From the NCBI GenBank assembly GCA_021737115.1, contig JAIPER010000061.1:1-12884 (forward strand): DNA of 12,884 nucleotides, written 5' to 3'. This stretch comes from Desulfohalobiaceae bacterium (GTDB lineage Bacteria; Desulfobacterota; Desulfovibrionia; Desulfovibrionales; Desulfothermaceae). The translations under genes were made by a program, and so were the position numbers. The notes beneath the pieces were generated by a model. It searched no databases. It saw only the letters and a program-made list of their open reading frames with translations, and was not told the DNA's origin. Positions 6,188 through 12,884 of the stretch are shown one piece after another; position 1 is the first letter of the stretch, and the number at the start of each line of letters is the position of its first letter.

Positions 6188-8251
6188 TTATTTCTCTTCA
6201 GCCGCCCTGCTTTCCTGGAGCACTTTCTCCTGAACATTCGACGGGCATTCCTCATACCGGTCGAATTCCATGGTGAACATGCCCTGTCCCCCTGTCATGG
6301 CCCGGAGGTCCGGGGCGTATCTGAGCACTTCGGCCATGGGCACCTGGGCGTTGATCTCGGTGATCCCCTGATTGGATTCATAACCCAGGACCTTGCCCCT
6401 GCGGCTGGACAGGTCACCGATGATGTCGCCCATGAACTCGTCCGGGACATGGATCTGCATCTTCATGATCGGTTCCAGAAGGGTGATGCCGGCCTGTTCC
6501 GTTGCTTTCTTGAAGGCCATGGACCCGGCAATCTTAAAGGCCATTTCCGAAGAATCCACACTGTGATACGAACCGTCGTAAAGCGTGACCTTGAAATCCA
6601 CCACCGGATATCCGGCCAGGACGCCCTTGCGGGCTGCCTCTTGAATTCCCTGATCAACGGCCGGGATAAAGGTCTTGGGGATCACTCCCCCGACGATGCT
6701 GTTGATGAATTCATAGCCCGCCCCCCGGGCGTTGGGTTCAAGCTTGATCCAGCAGTCGCCGAATTGTCCGCGTCCACCGGTCTGTTTCTTGTATCGCCCC
6801 TGCACCTCAGCAGTCCCCGCAACCGCTTCCCGATAGGGCACTTTCGGCGTCTGGAGCTGAATTTCCACCTTGTTCCGCCGGCGCACCTTTTCCACGCTGG
6901 TTTCTATGTGCAACTGCCCCATCCCGGACAGAAGAATATCCTTGGTTTCGTCATTGTGCTCAAGATTGAGGCTGGTGTCCTCCTCGATCAGTTTCTGGAT
7001 GGCGGTGACCATTTTGTCTTCATCGTCCTTATTCACGCCCTTAAGGGCAAAAGATATGGCCTGAGGGGGAAGCTCGGGAAGCCTCAGGGCAAAGGAATCC
7101 TTTTCCGCACAGAGCGTATCCCCGGTGATCACGTTTTTCATTTTGGCCACGGCCACAATCGCACCCGGACCAACCTCTTCCTTGCAGGGCTCCTGTTTCT
7201 TTCCGATGACCCATTGCAGCTGCCCCATCTTTTCCTTGTTCTGCTTTCTTGGATTGTTGACCACCATATCCGAGGCCAGGACGCCGGACAAAATCCGAAG
7301 GACGCTCAACTGTCCGCCAAAGGGGGTGGTGCTGGTCTTGAACACAAAACAGGACAGGGGTTCGTCCGGAGAAGACGGCCTCTCACTGCCGTCATCGGAG
7401 ACAAAGGGGCTGCGGTCAAGGGGAGAGGGCAAAAGGTCCTGGATCACGGTCAGGAGCTGCTGCCCTCCCTTGTCGGCAGCGGCAGCTGTCGCGCAGACCG
7501 GGACCACCTCGCCGGAGAGAACCCCCTTGCGGAGTCCCTGCTGGATCTCTTCCGGAGTCAGTTCTCCCTGCTCCAGATACTTTTCCATGAGCTCTTCATC
7601 GCTTTCCGCAATGTTCTCCACGGTGGTCTCCAGGAGTTCAGCAACCTTGCTTTCCAGATCAGCCGGGATATCGCCGGATTCCACCTGCCCTTCACCCTTG
7701 AAAAACAAGGCCTTGTTCCCCAGAACGTCCACCAGCCCCCTGAACTCGTCCTCGGCCCCAATGGGGAGGTAAAGCAAAACCGGCTTGGCTCCGAGAATGT
7801 CGGTGAGCCCGTTGAAACATTTGTCGAAATCAGCCCTTTCCCGGTCCATCTTGTTGATGATCACCATGGTCGGCAGTCCGGAATTGCGGATATCCTTCCA
7901 CATTTTTTTGTCCTGGGGTTTGACCCCGCCTACCGCGTCCAGGACGTAGACGGCCCCGTCCGCAGCCGTGAGCTGCAGGGGGAATTCTCCCAGGAAGTCG
8001 GGGTCCCCCGGGTTGTCGATCAGAAAGTGCCTGTTCTTCTTCCAGGTGTAAGTGGCGTAGGCTGGTTGAACACTGCCCCCTTTTTTCGTTTCCTCAGGCT
8101 CATAATCCAAAAGAGTGTTCCCGCTATCGATGGAACCGAGCCGATTGGTCGCCCCGGCGTTGTACAGAATCATTTCGGCCAGAGTTGTTTTTCCGGTGCC
8201 GCTGCTGCCGGCCAGGGTGTATGTCCGTTGAGCTTTGAGCTTGTCCTGCAT
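6188..8251 (-). CDS. EF-G-like translational GTPase
   Basis: This 687-residue protein follows the EF-G plan: G domain, domain II, then domains III-V with the EF-G-type repeats (GMGQLHIET in III, SVDSSEMAFKIAGSMAFK in IV/V, ISDLSSRRG-like text near 640). The P-loop AGSSGTGKTT (14-23) is of the EF-G2-like subfamily, not the AHVDAGKTT of housekeeping EF-G, and NKMD (133-136) is intact. Switch I reads KKGGSV at 56-61 where EF-G has RGITI, and G3 is DNPGDPDF (79-86) where EF-G has DTPGHVDF, so the histidine used in GTP hydrolysis is replaced by Asp83. It is therefore a paralogue, not the main EF-G; its substrate is unknown. The start has AGGAG 7 nt upstream. It is divergent from selB across a 492-bp spacer; no good promoter was found. 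Confidence 0.9.
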   Translation of the reverse strand: MQDKLKAQRTYTLAGSSGTGKTTLAEMILYNAGATNRLGSIDSGNTLLDYEPEETKKGGSVQPAYATYTWKKNRHFLIDNPGDPDFLGEFPLQLTAADGAVYVLDAVGGVKPQDKKMWKDIRNSGLPTMVIINKMDRERADFDKCFNGLTDILGAKPVLLYLPIGAEDEFRGLVDVLGNKALFFKGEGQVESGDIPADLESKVAELLETTVENIAESDEELMEKYLEQGELTPEEIQQGLRKGVLSGEVVPVCATAAAADKGGQQLLTVIQDLLPSPLDRSPFVSDDGSERPSSPDEPLSCFVFKTSTTPFGGQLSVLRILSGVLASDMVVNNPRKQNKEKMGQLQWVIGKKQEPCKEEVGPGAIVAVAKMKNVITGDTLCAEKDSFALRLPELPPQAISFALKGVNKDDEDKMVTAIQKLIEEDTSLNLEHNDETKDILLSGMGQLHIETSVEKVRRRNKVEIQLQTPKVPYREAVAGTAEVQGRYKKQTGGRGQFGDCWIKLEPNARGAGYEFINSIVGGVIPKTFIPAVDQGIQEAARKGVLAGYPVVDFKVTLYDGSYHSVDSSEMAFKIAGSMAFKKATEQAGITLLEPIMKMQIHVPDEFMGDIIGDLSSRRGKVLGYESNQGITEINAQVPMAEVLRYAPDLRAMTGGQGMFTMEFDRYEECPSNVQEKVLQESRAAEEK

Positions 8252-8278
8252 GTCACACTCCTCTGAAATTGAAGATTT

Positions 8279-8380
8279 ATACCTGTAGTTGGCATAAATT
8301 GGGCTTGTGTCTCTGCCGTCAATAAAACTTTATAAGTCTCCGGGATGACAGGAGGTCCTTTTGGGGCCAACTTCTGGTAT
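8279..8380. repeat. Palindromic element family B, copy B1
   Basis: This 102-bp element has terminal inverted repeats ATACCTGTAGTTGGC / GCCAACTTCTGGTAT (13 of 15 positions complementary). It matches the reverse complement of the element at 11105-11205 at both ends and in an inner block around TTGTGTCTCTGCC and CTTTA. It lies just upstream of the EF-G-like gene, about 28 bp from its start codon, so it is in that gene's leader or promoter region. It encodes nothing. Confidence 0.8.
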
Positions 8381-8517
8381 CTGTTTGATAAAATTTAAAA
8401 AAATGTAATTTCTTCTCAACTCCTCTGCTCCAGTGCTTAGCCATTCTCGCAAAAAATTAAACACAATGCATAGCACAATTTTTTTATGTAGGCAATTAAA
8501 ATCTCGGCAGGACCTTT
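8381..8517. other. AT-rich spacer between divergent EF-G-like gene and selB
   Basis: This stretch is clearly more AT-rich than the genes and contains long A and T runs on both strands. It should hold the promoters of the two divergent genes, but on neither strand did I find a -35/-10 pair with good spacing. TATACT at 8517-8522, formed at the edge of element A3, matches a -10 box in 5 of 6 positions toward selB without a matching -35. Confidence 0.3.
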
Positions 8518-8583
8518 ATACTGATCCAACTTAGCTTTTTGTGAAATTTGGGCCTGGACCCTTGGAGTCACCAGTCTTTGTTG
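8518..8583 (-). repeat. Truncated family A element, copy A3
   Basis: From 8518 this matches the reverse complement of A1 closely: ATACTGATCCAACTTAGC, the T-run, the AAATTTGGGCC block and the CCAGTCTTTGTTG block. The match stops abruptly at 8583, so about 25 bp including the second terminal repeat are missing. The remaining 160 bp before selB (8584-8743) show no recognisable gene, tRNA-Sec or selA remnant. Confidence 0.8.
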
Positions 8584-8743
8584 GCCTGAGATGCCTGTTG
8601 CCTCCGCCTGCCTGGAAACCTCCTGGAGATCGGGCAGGACATGGATTCATTTGCACTTCCGATCAACTCAAGGTACCCTCTTCTTCGCCTAACCAAAGAA
8701 AAAACAGCACTGGTTCATGGAGCATTTGAAACAGAGGTAGGAA

Positions 8744-10651
8744 ATGTCAATCATCATGGGCACGGCCGGTCACATTGACCACGGCAAAACCACGCTGATC
8801 AAGGCCCTGAGCGGGATAGACTGCGACCGCTTGAAGGACGAAAAGAAACGGGGCATCACGATTGAACTGGGGTTTGCCCACCTGGATCTTACCGGGAGCG
8901 AACGCCTGGGGATCATCGATGTCCCGGGGCATGAAAAATTCGTCAAAAACATGGTGGCCGGAGCTGCGGGCATCGATTTCGTCCTCTTGACCGTAGCCGC
9001 CGACGAAGGGATCATGCCCCAGACCAGAGAGCACATCGAAATCTGTTCCTTACTGGGGATCGAAGAGGGACTGGTGGCCATCACCAAGACAGACATGGTT
9101 GATCCGGATCTGCTCGAACTGGCCACCGAAGAAGTCCGTGATTTTTTAAGCGGCACCTTTTTAGAGGGGGCGGAAATCTTTCCTGTTTCCTCTCATACCG
9201 GAGAGGGGGTCCCCGAACTGCTGGCCGCGATCAAAGAAAAGGTCTCGGGTTTGACAGTCTCCCACGGGTCTGACCTCTTCCGACTCCCGATTGACCGGGT
9301 TTTTACCATGCGCGGCTATGGGACGGTGATCACCGGGACCCTGGTTTCCGGAACGATCAGCACCGGCGAAACCGTCAGGATTTATCCCGGGGAGAAAAAA
9401 AGCAAGGTCCGGGGTCTGCAAGTCCACGGTCAGAGTGTGGAAAAGGCCCTGTCCGGCCAGAGAACCGCCATGAACCTGACCGGTCTGGAGGTCGGGGATA
9501 TCGAACGGGGACAATGCCTGGCCAGGCCGGGGACCCTTTTCCCCTGGAACCTCTGGGATGTGGAACTGTCCTGTCTGCCCACGGCTCCCAAGCCCCTGAA
9601 GCACCGCAAGGAGATCCACTTTCACCACGGCTCCAGGGAAGTCCTGGCCAGGGTCTATCTTTTGGACCGGGATCAGCTGGAACCCGGGGAGACCTGCCCG
9701 GCCCAGATCCGTTTTCCCCTGCATATGGTCGGCTGTTACGGAGACCGTTTTGTCCTGCGCTCTTTCTCCCCGCTGCGGACCATCGGAGGCGGCACCCTGG
9801 TCAATCCCCTGGGCCGCAAGATCAAGCGATTTTCAAAACATGTCCAGATCATTCGGGAGTTGAATACCAGCGATCTGAACCGGATCATCCAATCCCAACT
9901 TGAACTCGCGGGCCTGCAGGGGCTGGATTTGCCCAGACTGCAGGTCTTGACCGGACAGCCGCTGAAAAGGATTGCCAAGGCCCTGCAGGAGCTCGGATCC
10001 GCCCGGCAGACCTTTCTCTTTGACAAGGAAGAACAGCGCTATGTCTCGGGATCGGTGGTCCAGGAACTGACCCAAAGCCTCCTGGAGCACGTGCAGGAGT
10101 ATCACCAAAAGAATCCCATGAAATCAGGAATATCCAAAGGCATGCTCTACTCCGGCTGGGGCAGGAACATCCCGGCCAAACTGGTCCATTTTGTCCTGGA
10201 AAAAAGCCTCAAAAGCGGGGACCTGGCAGTGGACAACGACTCTATCCGCTTGCCCGAGCACACCATCTCCATGGCCAAAGATCAGACAAAGATCAAGGAG
10301 GAACTCCTCAAAACCTATCTCCAGGCCGGGCTCCAGCCGCCCAACCTGAACAGCGTACTGGAAACACTCGGGACTAACAAAAAAGAGGCCCTTCCTGTTT
10401 TGGAGCTGTTGATCAATGAAGGCAGCCTGGTCAGGCTGAATGACAATCTCTACTTCAGCAGCCAGGCGATCCAGCGCATCCAGGAGATGGTCCGTTCCTA
10501 TTTTGCAGAACACAAGGAGATGAGCCCGACTGACTTCAAAGAACTGAGCGGCCTTTCCCGCAAATACAGCATCCCCCTTTTGGAGTACCTGGACAAGCAG
10601 AAAATCACCATGCGCATCGGAGACGTCCGCAAGCTGCGGCAAAGCAGGTGA
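8744..10651 (+). CDS. selB: Selenocysteine-specific elongation factor SelB
   Basis: SelB delivers Sec-tRNA(Sec) to the ribosome at UGA codons marked by an mRNA SECIS hairpin. The 635-residue protein begins MSIIMGTAGHIDHGKTTL, with the P-loop GHIDHGKT at 9-16, switch I KRGITIELGFAHLDL (35-49), DVPGHEKFVKNMVAG (59-73) and TKTD (114-117), the SelB form of the G4 motif. Domains II and III follow (VFTMRGYGTVITGTL near 190), and the last ~270 residues form the winged-helix repeats that bind SECIS RNA, ending in ELSGLSRKYSIPLLEYLDKQ. AGAGG/TAGG lies 4-12 nt before the ATG. Neither selA nor the selC tRNA is nearby, so the Sec genes are dispersed or lie outside the window. The protein implies that the genome encodes selenoproteins; none is encoded here. 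Confidence 0.96.
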   Translation: MSIIMGTAGHIDHGKTTLIKALSGIDCDRLKDEKKRGITIELGFAHLDLTGSERLGIIDVPGHEKFVKNMVAGAAGIDFVLLTVAADEGIMPQTREHIEICSLLGIEEGLVAITKTDMVDPDLLELATEEVRDFLSGTFLEGAEIFPVSSHTGEGVPELLAAIKEKVSGLTVSHGSDLFRLPIDRVFTMRGYGTVITGTLVSGTISTGETVRIYPGEKKSKVRGLQVHGQSVEKALSGQRTAMNLTGLEVGDIERGQCLARPGTLFPWNLWDVELSCLPTAPKPLKHRKEIHFHHGSREVLARVYLLDRDQLEPGETCPAQIRFPLHMVGCYGDRFVLRSFSPLRTIGGGTLVNPLGRKIKRFSKHVQIIRELNTSDLNRIIQSQLELAGLQGLDLPRLQVLTGQPLKRIAKALQELGSARQTFLFDKEEQRYVSGSVVQELTQSLLEHVQEYHQKNPMKSGISKGMLYSGWGRNIPAKLVHFVLEKSLKSGDLAVDNDSIRLPEHTISMAKDQTKIKEELLKTYLQAGLQPPNLNSVLETLGTNKKEALPVLELLINEGSLVRLNDNLYFSSQAIQRIQEMVRSYFAEHKEMSPTDFKELSGLSRKYSIPLLEYLDKQKITMRIGDVRKLRQSR

Positions 10652-10655
10652 AGAG

Positions 10656-11098
10656 ATGCTGGCATGCTGGGATGCTGGGATGCTGGGATAAGAGCATAGA
10701 GCAGAGGGCATGGGGAAGAAGGCAGTGGTCGGTAGCCGGTGGTCAGTGGACGGTAAGAATCGGCGAACGGAAAATGTTGGGATGCATCTCGATCAGTGAT
10801 CGGTAGCCGGTGGTCAGTGGACGGTAAGAACCGGCGAAAAAGAAATGCTGGGATGCTGGGATAAGAGCATAGAGCAGAGGGCATAGGGCATAGGGAAGAA
10901 AGCAGTGGTCGGTAGCCGGTGGTCAGTGGACGGTAAGAACCGGCGAAAAAGAAATGCTGGGATGCTGGGATAAGAGCATAGAGCAGAGGGCATAGGGCAT
11001 AGGGAAGAAGGGATACAGAGAGAGATCAGAGGTCAGGAAGAAAAGAGGCAGAGGGCATGGGGCATAGGGCATAGGGAAGAAAAGAGAGGTCAGGTATA
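10656..11098. repeat. Compound short-period tandem repeat array
   Basis: The array begins 4 nt after selB. Four octamers (ATGCTGGC once, ATGCTGGG three times) cover 10656-10687. From 10692 to 10754 nine heptamers follow in exact phase, eight of them with C at position 4 (for example GAGCATA, GGGCATG, GGTCGGT, GGTCAGT, GGACGGT). Related heptamers recur to about 11098 (GGGCATA, GGTCAGG). No open frame with protein character is present. Low-complexity text on the opposite strand gives spurious repeated peptides only. Confidence 0.85.
10801..11009. repeat. 109-bp direct repeat inside the array
   Basis: Positions 10801-10900 and 10910-11009 are identical over 100 bp at an offset of 109 bp. Each unit carries CGGTAGCC, GGTCAGT, AACCGGCG, two ATGCTGGG octamers and the GGGCATA heptamers. 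A related but diverged unit starts at 10730, offset by 71 bp. Full identity suggests recent duplication and possible copy-number variation between strains. Confidence 0.85.
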
Positions 11099-11104
11099 GT
11101 ACAT

Positions 11105-11205
11105 ATACCAGAAGTTGGCCCGAAATGAAATTACGGTCTCACATGATCTCTAAAGATTTCAATGAAGGCAGAGACAAAAACATAGTGTACGCCAACTTCT
11201 GGTAT
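11105..11205. repeat. Palindromic element family B, copy B2
   Basis: This 101-bp element has perfect 15-nt terminal inverted repeats (ATACCAGAAGTTGGC / GCCAACTTCTGGTAT), flanked by TA on both sides if the repeat is taken to start TACC. Its reverse complement aligns with B1 at both ends and across the GTCTCTGCC and TCTTTA blocks, while other inner bases differ. It abuts the T-run of the tRNA-His terminator exactly. Confidence 0.85.
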
Positions 11206-11234
11206 AAAAAAGGGCTTCCTCTCAAGGAAGCCCT
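11205..11234 (-). terminator. Terminator of tRNA-His
   Basis: On the minus strand a perfect 10-bp stem (AGGGCTTCCT, 4-nt loop, AGGAAGCCCT; plus-strand 11211-11234) is followed by six T residues. It lies 10 nt past the tRNA CCA end and is a strong rho-independent terminator. Confidence 0.9.
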
Positions 11235-11244
11235 ATGCTCTCAT

Positions 11245-11321
11245 TGGGGTGGGTGAGGCGACTTGAACGCCCGGCCACTTGGGCCACAACCAAGTGCTCT
11301 GCCAACTGAGCTACACCCACC
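11245..11321 (-). tRNA. tRNA-His (anticodon GTG)
   Basis: Read on the minus strand the cloverleaf is complete: acceptor GTGGGTG/CACCCAC, D arm GCTC...AGC, anticodon stem CTTGG/CCAAG with loop TTGTGGC (anticodon GTG), 5-nt variable loop, and T arm GGGCG/CGCCT with loop TTCAAGT (one G-T pair). The extra 5' G (position -1, at 11321) faces C73 (11248), the histidine identity pair, and CCA is encoded at 11245-11247. A promoter and a terminator of its own indicate a single-gene transcript, divergent from murA. Confidence 0.97.
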
Positions 11322-11332
11322 GTGAAAAAAAG

Positions 11333-11361
11333 ACTTTAAACCAAATCAAAACCAAGGTCAA
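11333..11361 (-). promoter_or_regulatory. Promoter of tRNA-His, overlapping murA start region
   Basis: On the minus strand TTGACC (11356-11361; 5 of 6 to TTGACA) and TAAAGT (11333-11338; 4 of 6 to TATAAT) are separated by exactly 17 nt. Initiation would fall just upstream of the mature tRNA 5' end. The -35 box ends 5 nt before the murA ATG on the other strand and covers the weak AAGG that would serve as its ribosome binding site. Confidence 0.6.
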
Positions 11362-11366
11362 GCTCC

Positions 11367-12626
<1,260 letters not shown>

Positions 12627-12629
12627 GAG

Positions 12630-12719
12630 AAAACGATCCAATTTTGGTTTTTACAACCTAGACCGGCGACCACAAGTGTTCAGGCCCAAATTTCGCAAAA
12701 AGCTAAGTTGGATCAGTAT
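12630..12719 (+). repeat. Palindromic element family A, copy A4
   Basis: This copy aligns with A1 from GATCCAATTTTGG (12635) to GGATCAGTAT (12719). The outermost left bases read AAAAC instead of ATACT, so that end is decayed, while the right end is intact and followed by TA. The central hairpin sequence differs (GACCACAAGTGTTC) but can still pair with one mismatch. It starts 4 nt after the murA stop, so it forms the start of the murA 3' untranslated region. Confidence 0.85.
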
Positions 12720-12748
12720 AAGACACCAAAGCTGGCTTCGCCCGTAAC

Positions 12749-12830
12749 CCAAATTGAATAGAACATGAAATTCCAAATCCCAAGCACCAAATCACAAATA
12801 AATCTCAAATGACAAATTCCAAACACAGAA
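12749..12830. repeat. A-rich array with 7-nt period
   Basis: The triplet CAA recurs at steps of 7, 7, 7, 11, 7 and 7 nt from about 12774 to 12822 (for example TTCCAAA, CACCAAA, TCACAAA, TGACAAA), with looser repeats on both sides. The composition (A and C on the plus strand) differs completely from the G-rich array after selB. It has no coding character. Confidence 0.65.
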
Positions 12831-12835
12831 TAAGC

Positions 12836-12880
12836 AACAAGCACGTTCGGCTCGCTCTGTTCTTGTTTTTTGCCTTTTTT
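12836..12880 (+). terminator. Possible terminator at the right edge
   Basis: The arms AACAAGCAC (12836-12844) and GTTCTTGTT (12859-12867) pair at 8 of 9 positions around a 14-nt loop and lead into two T-runs ending at 12880. It could end murA transcription about 210 nt past the stop, or serve a gene outside the window. The stem is AT-rich and imperfect. Confidence 0.35.
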
Positions 12881-12884
12881 GGAA

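Noticed and set aside
6113..8266. 717-codon plus-strand open frame opposite the EF-G-like gene
   Set aside because: It is the antisense shadow of a gene with clear GTPase motifs on the minus strand.
8541..8729. Possible selA remnant or small gene upstream of selB
   Set aside because: None of the three plus-strand frames resembles SelA, and the open frame starts inside element A3.
10124..10884. Two minus-strand open frames sharing the start MPSALCSYPSIPA
   Set aside because: The shared text is the translation of the tandem repeats; one runs antisense into selB and neither has a ribosome binding site or domain.
10656..11098. CRISPR array after selB
   Set aside because: Units are short-period and continuous without unique spacers of constant length, and no cas gene is present.

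Overview
The window looks like bacterial chromosome from a selenocysteine-using proteobacterium, most likely a sulfate-reducing deltaproteobacterium (Desulfobacterota). This is inferred from protein style, the dispersed intergenic palindromes and the presence of SelB together with an extra EF-G-like GTPase. No 16S rRNA or sulfate-reduction gene is present, so the placement is tentative. All nine protein genes are intact and recognisable. The unusual content lies in the spacers.

Layout. Positions 17-2831 (minus strand) hold the classical translation/nucleotide cluster in transcription order rpsB, tsf, pyrH, frr. A good sigma70-type promoter at 2992-3020 and a large leader hairpin (2876-2942) precede rpsB, and a rho-independent-type terminator sits between tsf and pyrH. 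Positions 2843-3535 are non-coding, with a run of hairpins and the first copy (A1) of a ~90 bp palindromic element. Positions 3536-5919 (minus) hold plsC and rnj, overlapping by 4 bp. Element A2 and a terminator-like hairpin separate plsC from an EF-G-like GTPase gene (6188-8251, minus). Positions 8252-8743 are non-coding and contain a second palindromic family (B1) and a truncated reversed A3. selB follows on the plus strand (8744-10651). After it come about 450 bp of short-period tandem repeats, element B2, a tRNA-His gene (minus) with its own terminator and promoter, and murA (plus, 11367-12626). Element A4 starts 4 bp after the murA stop. The right end carries a second 7-nt-periodic, A-rich array and a possible terminator.

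How the genes work together. Most serve translation or RNA metabolism: ribosomal protein S2, EF-Ts, ribosome recycling factor, an EF-G paralogue, SelB, tRNA-His and RNase J. PyrH supplies UDP, PlsC makes phosphatidic acid, and MurA starts peptidoglycan synthesis.

Most notable: two families of small MITE-like palindromes (four A copies, two B copies), intergenic arrays with 7-nt periodicity, an EF-G-like protein whose G3 motif lacks the expected histidine, and a tRNA-His promoter that overlaps the murA translation start region on the opposite strand. No defence system, CRISPR array, phage gene or transposase gene was found.
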